A stretch of DNA of 64,000 nucleotides from Heligmosomoides polygyrus polygyrus (GCA_947396885.1 OX377206.1:14879466-14943465), one strand, 5' to 3'; positions 42,210 to 53,400 are shown, counted from the first letter of the stretch. Translations and numbers: made by a program. The notes: generated by a model from the sequence alone, not told the origin.

Positions 42210-43765
42210 CCCCCAACTACCATAGCGCCGATGAATCTCCCTAGATGCGAAAAATAAGCCAGATCCTATTGATTCCGCTCCTCCAAAATTGTGAGCAAGT
42301 ACTAGAGCGCCAGGCACGTCTCCGAATACATTTAAACTCCATTGTTTCTCCTAGGACAGCGAATTTTTTTTCAGTTCCACGGCTCGCTGAGCAGTTTTAA
42401 TTAAACCAGATTCGCTAATATAACCATTCCTATGAACGATGTGCAGATGAAAGCATCACGAGCTTCGTAAGTGTCACCGATGCCTCCGATAAAATCTTCG
42501 ATGGGTCTAGAATATATTCCTTTGCAAAAAGCCCATACTACCATATCAAATAAACACGTTCCCTAATCATATAATTACATAAAAATCAGTAGAGATAGCT
42601 ATTTTCGAGAAACTGGTCGAGTACGTCGTAATGTTGTGCGCCCCAGTGAGAATAGAGCACGCCCAAATTGGCAGTCGGGTTCCGACGTTTAATAGGCTTC
42701 CTACAGACGTTTCCTGCACAGCATTAAATCGCACCCTTAAAAGAGTCATTTGGCTTGAGATTATCTCGTCTAGACAGCAGTACACATGAACAATCCGGAA
42801 AAGGAAAACTTTCACATTCCTCTCCTATTTATGCTGACACCACTACTACTAAGATGGAATGAGAACCCCAAAACATCAAATGGCCTACAGTAGCTTTACA
42901 CACAATACAAGCGTTGCGCACATCAGCACCTAAGAAGTAGAAAATAATACGAAACTAAAGCAGAAGGAATGGAATACTATGACGGACGCACAAGCAAGAG
43001 ACGTTATCTCGGAGTATTCGACGAATATTCACCACACATGAAAGAAAACTGGCATGTGCGTTCGAGAAAAGACGCAAAAATTCAAATACTGAACATTTCA
43101 TGAAACACTCAGAACTGCTGCAGTCGAGCCACACTAAACCGGCAGTCTTTGGCAAACGTCCAGACCGGCTCGTGGGCGTATTTCTCCGTCGTCCAACACC
43201 GCGCGTTAGAGCGCGATTTCAGGGAAAGCAGCTCCAGAAGCAATCCTCCAAAGGCTTCAGGATTGGAGGAGTTGTATCGCCTCCAAGACTTCTATACATC
43301 CCGAGGTTCTTGGCATCATGAAATTCTAATCCTTTTGGAGATAACTGCTTTTTTACTTCACATGGTTGGACACGTTCTGCGGCAGTAGTTAAGACCGTCA
43401 AGTTTCATTTCAGATGAGCTGTATTCTAAGAATCTGTCTAAGCATATTACGGAACTGATGTCCACATAAAATCTTTACCAAACTGGAGGACTCTGGAAGG
43501 CTTTCTCTCCGTCGTTGTACATAAGTATGATAGCATGTTGTAGACCTTTCCCCTCACCATTATTCCTTTCGAGAAATTGATTGCAATGATAGATCACACG
43601 CGTCTGCACTCGTGATCCTAGTTAAAGTGAAGAATAGGTGAAGAAATAGCGTCACCATTCTTTCTAAATAAATGCGGAAGAAGACGTTTGGATAAAAAAT
43701 TTTATGTGAGTCGAGTCAGAGGAGAGATCTATCTGATCCACTTCGATCAATAAGTCCTCCTGTGC
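42210..43765. other. No recognisable gene
   Basis: Short frames without motifs. The plus-strand frames at 43,100-43,388 overlap and look like chance. Confidence 0.5.
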
Positions 43766-44107
43766 TTACTGCCTATTATCAGGTTCCTTGTGCGTCTCCT
43801 GACCCAGACGAGTGCACCTCGATAGGCGATAGGCGGAGTTGATCGAGTTTGTTCCAGGGTTTGTTTCATTCTGCAGTGCTTCCACCTCTCTCCTCTCAAG
43901 TAGGAATGCTGTTTTGTGCATCACCATTTGATCTATTATCAGCATTGGAGAGCATAGATTAGCTTGGTTGCACTTTACGTTGCATGATTCTCTATTTCTA
44001 CTATACCTTAGAGGAGATATCAGGTGAAAACTCGATTTGAACCAATATTCCACTACCTGCTGAGGCCCTTTAACCATGCAATCTGATCCTAATACTTGAA
44101 GAGGCAA
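43766..44107 (-). pseudogene. Unknown coding-like repeat, copy 1
   Basis: 113 codons, unrecognised. The stretch RREVEALQNETNPGTNSINS and an upstream ISPLRYSRNRES segment have a degraded partner at 55,785-56,310 (GKGKKNSGTKPGTDLNNSTY). Similarity at the protein level in the same frame suggests remnants of a once coding element. Confidence 0.4.
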
Positions 44108-44204
44108 TTATGCTACTGAATCTTGTTACGGCATTCATTAGTTAAAAATAAAATAAAAAGACGCCAACCGACAAAACGAATCGGTTGCGTCTTGACTCAG
44201 GTAC

Positions 44205-44350
44205 GCCAGTAGAGATATTCAACACGCCATATTTCGTGACATCTAACAACTGCTCTACAGTTTTATTGCCAACGTTGAAGAGGAAATCTGTTGTATTTGT
44301 TGTTACATTTCAAATGTGAATCTCTACAATGTGATCAAGCAGTTATGATT
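44205..44350 (+). pseudogene. Decayed copy D of the unknown coding segment
   Basis: LLLHFKCESLQCDQAV (about 44,294-44,345) parallels LLLHFKRESLCKVEAV in the 47.3 kb copy, with ACAACTGCTCTACA upstream in both DNA sequences. The frame is broken upstream. Confidence 0.4.
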
Positions 44351-44366
44351 ACAAATATAGGTACTG

Positions 44367-44562
44367 AGCGGGCTGGTGCCCGCTGTACACCGGCAAGGTA
44401 TCCTAAAACGGGTAAATTAGATCAGCCACGCCCCGGATACGGTTCCTTGCCTAGTTCTGTGCTCTCCGCCGCGTCACTGGCGGAGAGCACAGAACTAGGC
44501 AAGAAACCGTGTTTATTTTAGTGTTTCACGACCATGGTCTCACAGTGGAGCGGGCACCAGCC
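44367..44562. mobile_element. MITE with long central hairpin
   Basis: The inverted ends GGCTGGTGCCCGCT and AGCGGGCACCAGCC enclose about 196 bp. The centre is a 31 bp stem with one mismatch (44,440-44,470 with 44,479-44,509) and an 8 nt loop. A decayed relative lies at 26.27-26.42 kb. The superfamily is not clear. Confidence 0.6.
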
Positions 44563-44654
44563 TACTTAGTACTCACATATAAATGGATTAGCATGAATTA
44601 TGGTTGCAGCCCAAAGCGGAATTTATACTTCAGTCGCGGAACGGCGCAGCGTTA

Positions 44655-44803
44655 GGACCTGTTCATACTTCGCGACAGCAGCGACTTGTCACCGGCGCAA
44701 ATCATACGTATTGACTTGTACTGGGCGATCGCCCGGCATCAGTCGATCTGTGTGCACTGCATTAGCGACTCAGTCGCTGCTGTCGCGAAGTATGAACAGG
44801 TCT
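44655..44803. mobile_element. PIF/Harbinger-like MITE, CCTGTTCATACTTCGCG family
   Basis: 149 bp with inverted ends GGACCTGTTCATACTTCGCG extending through CGACAGCAGCGACT, flanked by TTA on both sides (44,652-44,654 and 44,804-44,806). GG/CC termini and a 3 bp TWA duplication fit PIF/Harbinger. Confidence 0.7.
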
Positions 44804-44950
44804 TTAGGCCAGAGGGAGCGATCAGTGTGCACGCGATGAGCGACCGATGTAACGGTAAGCTCCTATATCGATCGCGCAACGCGATGAATCGATATCGGTG
44901 GATATCACTGCATCGCGTCGCGCGTCACGTGCACACTAAACGCTCTCTGA

Positions 44951-45441
44951 GGTATACTCCCGCGAACACTCTGCGGCACGTCCGTCGATGCAGACAGCCA
45001 TACCCCTAAGGCCTCGTGCATACTTCCCGTCGCCGCGATTGAATCGCGGCGATGAGTTTTGCAGAGCGACGCGAAAGAATTTGAATTTCTCTGTGCTCGT
45101 CGCATCGCCCATCGCTCTGCAAGGGAGCGCGACGGCGATCCGTCCAGGATCAGCGCTAAACACCGCGCGCGGCGCGAAAAAGTATGCCATGCCCGCGATG
45201 GGCGCGGGAAGCCATCGCGCATGCCGACCGCCACTGTTGCGGCGGACGCGGCGAGGTTTTCTTTGACTATTCGACCGCGTGCGGCGGATTGGCCATGAAC
45301 TGAGCGCCGCGATGGCATCGCGGCGATGGAAGTATGCCCCCGGCCTAATGCGCGGACAGCCTGCCACGGGCGTGGCGGTCTGCGACGACGGGACCTGACA
45401 CGATTCTTGCCAGCCCACGGGAGTGTCCGCGAGAGTATACC
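44951..45441. mobile_element. Harbinger-like MITE, outer, split by another MITE
   Basis: The inverted ends GGTATACTCCCGCGAACACTC and its near complement at 45,421-45,441 enclose 491 bp, of which 336 bp is the MITE at 45,010-45,345. Without it the element is about 152 bp. The right flank is TTA; the left is TGA, so the duplication is imperfect. Confidence 0.65.
45010..45345. mobile_element. Harbinger-like MITE nested in 44,951-45,441
   Basis: 336 bp with inverted ends GGCCTCGTGCATACTTCC and GGAAGTATGCCCCCGGCC, flanked by TAA on both sides (45,007-45,009 and 45,346-45,348). CGCCGCGAT palindromes follow the ends. The GC-rich interior produces several long chance frames. Confidence 0.75.
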
Positions 45442-45444
45442 TTA

Positions 45445-45803
45445 GGGCCTGTTCATACATCGAGCGACAAGAGCGACAGGAGCGAAAAGAGAGACTGGGG
45501 CGAGGGACAGGTGTAGAGTACGTAATTGATTACGTACTCCACACTACGTTCATCGCGGACGGAATGTGGGGTACGTAATCATCTACGTGCACCACACTAC
45601 GTCCGTCGTCCAGGTCGCCTCAGTCGCTCTTGTCGCTCTTGTCGCTCGAAAAATGAACAGGCAGTTCATTCTACGCGACAGGAGCGACAGAGCAAAGCAT
45701 ACGTATCGGTTTTTCTCAGACCATAGCTCGCCATTAGTCTCGTATGGTTTGTGCGAGCTACTTAGTCGCTTTCGAGGCTGTTGTCGCGGAGTATGAACAG
45801 GCT
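45445..45803. mobile_element. Composite of two Harbinger-like MITEs
   Basis: The first (45,445 to about 45,662) has GGGCCTGTTCATAC and ATGAACAGGC ends and a central palindrome GTACGTAATTGATTACGTAC. The second (about 45,660-45,803) shares the junction and ends GTATGAACAGGC. The left TTA (45,442-45,444) is shared with the neighbouring MITE. The same paired layout occurs at 52,202-52,556. Confidence 0.6.
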
Positions 45804-46700
45804 TCTCTTATGAAAGTATGACTATCCATCGTCTGCGCTGCTCAGTCGATGGCTGGTAGGTTTCATAGCGTCACGCCGGTCTAGGTGACTGAAGTGTAGA
45901 TCCCGTCTAGCACGTCTAGTAAACAGCACAGGAACAGCATCCTCGCATCACGAGGGATACCTTAGAACCTGCCATGCCTGGTAATGTTTTGAATCAAATC
46001 AGCTCGGATGTCATGCTTACTGAGACGTGCTACATTGTTCGTAGACGAGAATACATGCGCACAATGGCAACGACACGTGAAGTGATGAGGGGGAAACAGT
46101 GATGATGTAGTAAAGAGAACTCCCAAAAATGAACGTAATCAGGACAGCAGAGAAAAGCTGTAATGTGGCAAACAGATACGCGGTAGTTACCCTCTACACA
46201 TAATAGGATGGAGATAACTACAAAAGCTTGCCAAAATCTACCGGAGTTTCTATGCAAGACGTTCTTACTAGCATACCACGTTTTCAAAGCGTTACCGTAA
46301 GAACGATCGTTGCGGAATCACCATTGTTTTCGGATTAGTGGCATCGTGCTAGCTCCAGGGTTAATCAATAATGGAGCTTCACTTTTTTGCACTTTTTTTG
46401 AGAGCTTCTCACAGTGTGAACGACAGAAAAAACGCCTCCGCACGCTTCTAAAGCGGCGGTCCTCTCCTTGACCATGGGGCAGGGACGCAAAACTTGCCTC
46501 CCGCTGCGAACGGCGACGACCGCTGCCGTGCCGCAGCCGCACATTAAAGCGGCAAGATTTTGGGCGGCGGCGGTGGTGCCGCAAATGCGGCAGCGGCAAA
46601 CATGATTCACGTCATTATTGCAGCAAGCCCTGTCTGTCCGTGAGCGGCGCGCTTCACGGGTTTTACCGCGTGCCGCTTGCCGCAAAAGTGTACGGAGGTC
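45804..46700. other. No recognisable gene
   Basis: A GC-rich patch at 46,425-46,700 (GCGGCAGCGGCAAAC, GCCGCAGCCGCAC) resembles pieces at 54.6 and 60.3 kb. The rest shows nothing. Confidence 0.45.
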
Positions 46701-46704
46701 TTAA

Positions 46705-47290
46705 ATCATAGAACGAAGGGTATGCGGCACTATTGTACTTTCACAACTCCACGGGTCGAGGAGAGGTCCAAAAAAAATTAAAGATAAATGCAGTGGTAAG
46801 TTAAAACCTTTCAGTATCAATAAATACAGAGAGGACCTTCTCTCTTTTAAAGCTGGGCTTAAATCTGAATTTGGTTCTGACGCATCCCTTCCAAGATCAA
46901 TGATGCAAAGTTGAGACATTCTTTTCATTAAAAAAAACGCCAGGCGCCCACATTTTTGTGTACATCTTAGGAAAGACTTAACGCTCTTCAACAAGAACAT
47001 GCTAAGCCAATGCAAACGCGTTAATTCATAAGGATCTCACCTGAGAGGGCATCCATTGCTCCAGAAGTGGGTGTGATAGGTGTGCTCCGGCACGGTGTTC
47101 GGGATGCTCAGGTTCATATGTTACAACATAAACATATGAGCCTGAGCTTCCCAAACGCCAAAAGCCTAGATCTGACATCATGAGGACGAGCATAAAAGAA
47201 CGCGTGGTCGATAGTGTCCACCTGTGTCACAGAGGCAAGCCGCAAATATTCCTGGAAATTTCGGTCGTTTTCCAGTATTCAAGCCTAAAA
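46705..47290. repeat. Dispersed repeat family, copy 2
   Basis: This is collinear with 35,840-36,620, including GGCACTATTGTACTTTC at the left, the GTGTACATCTTAGG block and CAGGTTCATATGTTACAAC. The orientation is the same as copies 1 and 3. Confidence 0.6.
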
Positions 47291-47304
47291 TGACAATATA
47301 CATC

Positions 47305-47531
47305 TTCACTTCTTTACAAAAGTGCAACAGAAGCACGTACTGGATATTCCAAATGCAAGCGACATTGAACAACTGCTCCAAAAATTTATTGACAAATTAG
47401 AAGAAGAAACCGATGATATTTATGGTTTACTGCTGCATTTCAAACGTGAATCTTTATGCAAGGTAGAAGCAGTGAGTACTAAACATTTTGCACAATATTG
47501 TTCATTACATGCACTTAACGAGCAAATGTGA
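47305..47531 (+). pseudogene. Best copy (C) of the unknown coding segment
   Basis: 70 codons from an ATG at 47,322: LDIPNASDIEQLLQKFIDKL, a short acidic stretch, then LLLHFKRESLCKVEAV, ending in a stop at 47,531. Predicted to be largely helical. I do not recognise the family. It is the least damaged of four copies in the window. It may be an exon or the C-terminus of an element protein. Confidence 0.45.
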
Positions 47532-47724
47532 CAGCTAGACGAAAATACTGGATATGACAGAGTGAAACAGACAACAATATAAGACAAGAGCTTTCTAAAA
47601 ATAAAGATCACAAGAATTGGACGTATACAGACTGGTCAATTGTAAAGAGTATGAAAAATGGATTTGGAAGTTATTTTGTTCAACCTTTGGTGTTCAAAAC
47701 CCGCCCTATAAATAAGGACATTTG

Positions 47725-48104
47725 TCGGTAACACTAGGAAAAGATGTGATCTAATCACTATCTATAAGCTAATCAATGGTATGTTGGATCTTCCTCTTCA
47801 GGAATTTTATTCACTATCTAACTCAAACACTAGAGGTGGTCAGATGAAGATTCAAATTCCAAAAGCCAGAAGTAATATAAGGTCGACATTTTTTTACAAA
47901 CCGAGCTGGAACCGAATTTCAACCAAAAGACTTGTTGACAGGTATCTTCAGGATGTTCCTTAATAGTTTACTTCCTACTGTTACTGTTGTCTGTCGTCTG
48001 TGGCTAACAATATATGTTTTATTCGTTCTGTTCTGTTTTTAATGGTCATGTTTTGTTGTGCCATTTTTTGCGTGGACCTCCACGTATAGATAAATAAATA
48101 AATG
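47725..48104 (+). pseudogene. 5'-truncated CR1-like retrotransposon, C-terminus and tail
   Basis: RCDLITIYKLINGM leads into the frame 47,781-47,963 with NSNTRGGQMKIQIPKARSN, matching ANSRTRGGHCKLRRSLAKTR at the end of the ORF2 at 37.6 kb. A 3' region with GGACCTCCACGTATAG and a short (AAAT)n tail at 48,090-48,103 follows. The 5' truncation point is uncertain. Confidence 0.7.
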
Positions 48105-48724
48105 AACTAGGATCTATGTGCAGAAAAGTGGATGAGAAGGCGAGAGAAAAGAGAAGCCACACTTCCATCTATACCTGAGCAGAGGACTTCCGGTTTTCAT
48201 TCTCATCAATAATTATCATGTACTGATATCACCCTTCAACACAAGGAGATTAAAAAAGCTTGGGCTCGCTCTGGAATCCAGCTAGGCAGTACATCGCTTT
48301 CGTATCCTACACGACTGTCTCAATTAACCCTCACTTCTAGACTTTGTTGAATCCCTAAGGCGAAAATCCTGGAAAAAGAGGCGGTGTGGTGCTATCCCTT
48401 CATCGTTCTAGAACTGTGGATGTAGAACCAATGTCTTTCGTGTACATCACGTGTATTCGTTCCCTAAAGAAGACTAATATTTCGTCTTCCGCTAACAACG
48501 AGACAGTTGCATATCCTCTTAGGAACTCCTTAGCCTAGACATTCCTGACGACATCAACAACCGCGTCAACTCATGATATATTTGTTGGTATAAATGGAGA
48601 TTCTTTACACATGTTGCTATTTTTTCTTCATTTCTGTGATTTTCCACAATGCTGAACAGTCATGTTGTCCTTTTTGCGGTTCGCCCACGTCATCATTTGA
48701 AAACTAGACTGTGACAAAGTGGGA

Positions 48725-48950
48725 ATGTTTAAAATAACAATGTCCTCTCTATTCCTTTAATATTTAGATGACAATAAATCAACAAAGATCTTCAATTTGC
48801 ATGACTAGCAAAACAGTAGAAGCGCAGCTGGCCATACCTGTTATCCAAATAAATGCAGCTCTCGCAGTTTGGCGGTTTGCAAAGCGGACAAACGGCCATT
48901 GCCGCAGGATGAGGACGAAAGCGTTTATTATGGTCAACTCAATTTCACAA
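48725..48950 (+). repeat. Dispersed repeat (partner at 16.89-17.11 kb)
   Basis: This is the direct copy described at 16,890. It includes GGCGGTTTGCAAAGCGGA and AAAGCGTTTATTATGG. No frame is conserved between the copies. Confidence 0.55.
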
Positions 48951-48999
48951 ATAGTTTCAAAGATGGTCTTGCTTTACCTGTTTGTTTGTTCATAGTACA

Positions 49000-50965
49000 A
49001 AAAACTCATAACCCTCGAGCCAGCATGTCATATAGCACTAGAGTGAACTCAGATTCTTTAGTTGAAAATGTAGGTTCTTAGAGAAAGACACTGTAGAGTT
49101 GTTCGACGATTGCCACACATACCTTTCGTCATCTGACTTGGCTTATAAGGGCATCAAACGTTTCTAGATACTCAAAATATTCCCACTGACTATCAATGCA
49201 TAGGGTATTGGCGAGCAAAACAAACAGCAGTGAACATGAATGCACAAGCGGAGTCTCGCATACCTGACCAGCATGCCGCTCGCGACCTGGTTCGATGCGG
49301 AACAAATGCTGAAAATCGTAATTTCACCGCTGAATATGGAGTGTTAGAAGCGTCGTACATTTTCAACCTTATATAAGAGATTTCTTATTGATACAGCTAA
49401 TGGCAGTGCTTAGTCCAGCGCTCCCTAAGTATGGATGAACATAGTGCGCGCATACAAAGTCGTAAATAGTCTCTTTCCTGAATGGCAATGTGTGTAGGGT
49501 GTGGCTTTTCTGCAAGAACTGTAAGGCCGATGTGAAAATTTTCGCATTGCAAATAGTGTTCCGAACAGGTTCGGTTGGCAACCAAAATCCCTTGTAGGAT
49601 TTATCTGAACGAACTCTGTTACATCCGTGGTTCTCCCGTGCTTGCAAAGGAGTATTGGTTTAGAAACTGGCGGACCATCGATATGGATACGGTAGTAGCA
49701 GCGAGCGTCATCGCAGTTTACTTTCGAAGAAGTCGTTCTTCAGCAGAGCGAGAGATCTTCATGAATAACTAATAGTGTAGTAAAGTTCTGCGTTTTTCCT
49801 TTCTTCGTAAAATCTTATTTTCAAGCTTGGTCGACCCATCATCTCCCATGTTGTGATCCCAACGAATAACCCGGCTACTTTATTGTGATCGCGAGAGCTT
49901 CTCTTTTTAGAGCGATGAGCATCAAGCTCTCTGAAAGCTGAAAATGGTCGCTGATGGCCAGAAGCACGGGGTCATGCGACGTCCTTCTCCAGAAGGGACA
50001 TCATTAATCAGCACATAGATACTTTCACGCTACCTTCTTCAATTAACGCGTTTTACTATGATGGTACATCCTTGCTTAGCGATCCATTTTTCCATTTATT
50101 TTTATTCACTCAATTTCGGTTAAACTGAGATTTGCTAGACGGACACTGCCATAGAAGAGCAGTTATGTTAAAATTAAGCGTTGTTGGCACTCCGAAGGCT
50201 ACTAAGCCTCATCAGTATGTGAACAAATTAGCAGTACTTAGTAGCGTATCTCATGAAATCCACTGCATCCTTAATCGCCGTCTAACAAAAAGTTAGAAAG
50301 TCGCAATAGGTTAGACTGAACGATTACGATACTGCTATTGGCTCACTGGATCATAACAACAAAGAAGTATTAGTTGTGCGGGTCGCAAATGTTTTATAAC
50401 AACTGTATTTAGGAAAAATATGGTTAAGAAAATGAGATCTTTGCTAAAACATTATATCAAGTTTGCGATCCCATTAAACAGAAATAGGAGTGCCTTAAAA
50501 ATGAGGACCTTCAAGGCGTAAAGAAAATAGCATGAACTTTGGGAGAAGCTCAGTGCGAATCACCAAAAGAGCGTTTATTACCGTGCTCCCCATAGCATCC
50601 AGACTAATAAATATTCACTGCTGGTATTGGAATTTTTTTAACAGCTGGTTGTTCTAAAAGATTGGTTCAAAGGACCTGCCACTCCATCGGGCAGCTTCTT
50701 GCTCCACTACGTGTGCTCCGTCGTCGCCCGTTGCTGGTGTTGCCATCAAATTCGACATTATATCCCCGCTTCCTCCAGCAACTGTAATTGCAGGTAACGA
50801 TGACATGTTCTCACAAGTTGCAACAGCTCTGACCAACAGGTTTGGTTTGAAACAGTTTTGCAACCCATGTCCTCCTATGACTGGTGGTTTTAGCCCAATA
50901 ACAAGCAAGTGAGATGTTTCTCAACAGAAATGAAGAAGTTGTATGCACGCATACTTGACGCCATC
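49000..50965. other. No recognisable gene
   Basis: Short frames only. The 84-codon minus-strand frame at 50,654-50,908 has protein-like composition (TPATGDDGAHVVEQEAARW), but no motif and no partner in the window. Confidence 0.45.
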
Positions 50966-50971
50966 TTTTTA

Positions 50972-51115
50972 AGCCTCGTGCATACATCCCGCTGCTACGA
51001 TGAAATGGCAAGGTGAGTTTTGCAGAGCGAAGTGAAAGGAGGTGGAATTCCCAGCGCTCTTCGCATCGCAAGTGCCCTCGCATTTGCGGGCTTCGCGGGA
51101 AGTAGTGGTATCACT
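50972..51115. mobile_element. Fragment of the 45,010-type Harbinger-like MITE
   Basis: TAAGCCTCGTGCATACATCCCG followed by GAGTTTTGCAGAGCGAAG and CTCTTCGCATCGC parallels the left half of 45,010-45,345. The right terminus is missing. Confidence 0.55.
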
Positions 51116-51189
51116 AAGCTAAGAACGATCACATTAAGCACGGAGGATCCCCACCACTCCTAACAATATGTAGAACAGAAATCTTTTCC

Positions 51190-51610
51190 ATGCAGGACCC
51201 TGCCACAGCAACGACGAAATGTCTAACCGTCATCGACAGACAGAGAGAGGAACGTCGCTTTCAAGCTAAAATCAACAATGTCGCTCGATATTTCCTTCTG
51301 ATCGAAAAGTTCCACCTGCTAACTTATTTTGCCGCACAGCATTCTCCGCGTATTCAGTGCCGAAATTTAGACATCGGAGCTGTTACGATCGTGGTACCAA
51401 ACAAGCCGGTAACCGGCCGTTGAGCTTGAACTTGAACTTTGACAGAGTCATGCATTTGCATCCTTTAGCGCCAGAGACGATAATGTCATGGTGATAACAT
51501 TCAGCCCACAAAAATCTCAAGTAGTGATGTTGAGAAGAGGTCCTTCAACTCTTTCTGCCTGTCAATCACCTCCGTTTCCTCATGTGTGAATAAATAAATA
51601 AATAAATAAA
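51190..51610 (+). repeat. Probable 3' end of a non-LTR retrotransposon
   Basis: A 77-codon frame (51,190-51,423) of unknown similarity is followed by about 160 bp of untranslated-looking sequence and an (AAAT)n tail at 51,588-51,611, as at the other non-LTR tails in the window. Confidence 0.4.
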
Positions 51611-51672
51611 TGTTTCACCGTCTGATGACTACTCGAAAGATACTGTACGTTGAACACAGAAAAGAGAAGTAT

Positions 51673-51730
51673 GAAGAAGAAGAAGAAGAAGAAGAAGAAG
51701 AAGAAGAAGAAAGAAGAAAGAAGAAAGAAA
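51673..51730. repeat. (GAA)n microsatellite
   Basis: About 13 perfect GAA units, then imperfect units. The long Glu-rich frame across it is a product of the repeat. Confidence 0.85.
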
Positions 51731-51843
51731 TCGTCTTCTTCGTTTGGGCTATCCGTAATGATTCCAGAGGTGGGTCGAAAATGTCTAGATTAGCTGAGGC
51801 GCATGGTGGGGTAGAGCGCAAACATAAACCTGTGCTCCACTTT

Positions 51844-51884
51844 AAGGCCTCTGAAGACGACGGAAAGTCGAAACGTCAGGGCGC
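51844..51884 (+). ncRNA. Hammerhead-ribozyme-like motif (Penelope type)
   Basis: CTGAAGA fits the hammerhead core CUGANGA. It is followed by CGAC-GGAAA-GTCG as a stem-loop, then AAACGTC. The outer segments GGCCT and AGGGC can pair at most positions as stem I. The junction after stem II is not fully canonical. Such motifs are known from the terminal repeats of Penelope-like elements; no protein part is seen nearby. Confidence 0.4.
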
Positions 51885-52119
51885 CAATAAAGATCCACGT
51901 ACAAACCTCGTGTGGCACAAAATACTGACACATGTAATATAATTCTTGAAAGTACAGGATGGCGCTTACAAAGATTTCAGTATCGTTCGATGAGATTCAA
52001 GTTCTCCCAAATTCTTGTAAAAACATTCTGACGTAGAAAGCACGGATTTACGGTGCTTGCACTTATCAGTTTTAAACAGGCACTGTAACCACGCAAATAA
52101 CAGAGAATTAGGGTTGTTA

Positions 52120-52752
52120 GGGCATATGTTATACTTCGTCACCCTGTCGGCCAAGCGGCAACCCATCGCCGACAGCACAGGATCGCCAGCATGACGGGCT
52201 AGGCCCTGTTCATGCTTTGCAACGGCAATGATAAGAGCGACTAGAGAGCACGAAAGGTACGAGCAGGCGACAGAAGTGATGGGAGCAATGAGAGCAATTG
52301 GAGCGACAGACGCAGGTGGTGTACGTAATTAATTACGTACTCCACATTCCGTCCGTGCCCCAATCGTTCCCATTGCCGGCGCGAGTATGAACAAGCGACA
52401 ACAGCGACGAGAGCATCCGAAGCAACAAGATCGACGGGAGCAAAAGCGACAGCGCTTGGGTATGATCAGGTTTCGGCAGCGATGGCTCGGTTTTAATCGA
52501 TTTGCAGGTTCTGCACGGACGATGAATCGCTCTCGTCGCGAAGTATGAACAGGCCCCTACAGAGTGCACGCGAGAGCGCACGGACGATGTGCACCCTACA
52601 CGGCCAAAGATCTAAACTTGTCGCAGCGCCCCACACTGCGACAAGGTGTCGCCGAAGTTGTCGGCGACGGTGAGTATAACACCCCCTGCTACGCACTGCG
52701 AAGCACCCGTCTAGCACTGTCGCCTACAGAGCGACCAAGTATAGCATATGTC
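52120..52752. mobile_element. Harbinger-like MITE, outer, with nested composite
   Basis: The inverted ends GGGCATATGTTATACTTCG and its near complement enclose 633 bp, flanked by TTA (left) and TAA (right). The inner 52,202-52,556 is a second element with its own duplication. GTCGGC..GCCGACA blocks lie in the remaining outer sequence. Confidence 0.65.
52202..52556. mobile_element. Composite Harbinger-like MITE nested in 52,120-52,752
   Basis: The ends GGCCCTGTTCATGC and GTATGAACAGGCCC are flanked by CTA on both sides (52,199-52,201 and 52,557-52,559). A central palindrome GTACGTAATTAATTACGTAC lies at 52,321-52,340. An internal GAGTATGAACAAGC at about 52,382-52,395 marks the end of the first of two joined elements, as at 45,445-45,803. 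Confidence 0.7.
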
Positions 52753-53104
52753 TAAGCTGATTTTGGACAAATACAGCAAAAGCGCGGAGAAGATTTCACA
52801 TCAGTTACCTTATAGATATGCTTCTTCAATTACAGAGAAGTCGTGAAGGGGCGGCAGGCACTGACGAATTTATTATGAAGGACACAGCGGTGATAAGCGT
52901 CATGACAGACTACAGGTAAAATAGAGGAAGAAACACGCTTCCAGTTGCATATGTCCAGTTGTATATTCAAGCATTCTGCTAGGAATAGAGAGCAGAAAAA
53001 CCCGTTCAACCGTGACCTTCGTGACTTGGCCGACAAAAAAAAACAGCACCGATGCCATCTCCTTCACAATTGCAGGTAGCCATTTCTTTTGCTGTATTGT
53101 TACC

Positions 53105-53400
53105 TAAGGGCGCATGTGGCGCACTCGGATGAGATGCCAGCTGTCACGAGCACCCGATATCACACTCCTGGTTCGGATTTCCCGCCCGGGCCAACCAAGG
53201 CTTCCATCCCTCCGAGGTCGGTGAATTGGTACCGGACCTGTACGGAAAGGATAAAGCGCTGACCTTCCATCAGCGGCCACCACAAGTTATTGTATGGTCA
53301 AATACGCAGTGAAATCGGGCTCCACAACATCCTGTAGAAGCAGAAATCGTGGCGTATCCCAAAGGGATTGAATAAAGCCGTCCTTTTATCCTTTATTGCT
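53105..53400 (-). repeat. Dispersed repeat, copy 2 (inverted to 12.33-12.70 kb)
   Basis: The reverse complement contains GGAAGCCTTGGTTGGCC, TATCGGGTGCTCGTGAC and TCCCTTTGGGATACGCCA in the order seen at 12.4-12.7 kb. No gene is seen. Confidence 0.5.

Noticed and set aside
44905..45460. GC-rich frames of 137-174 codons
   Set aside because: They lie inside nested MITEs and span their inverted ends and palindromes.
51610..51942. 110-codon Glu-rich frame
   Set aside because: It depends on the (GAA)n tract and has no motif after it.
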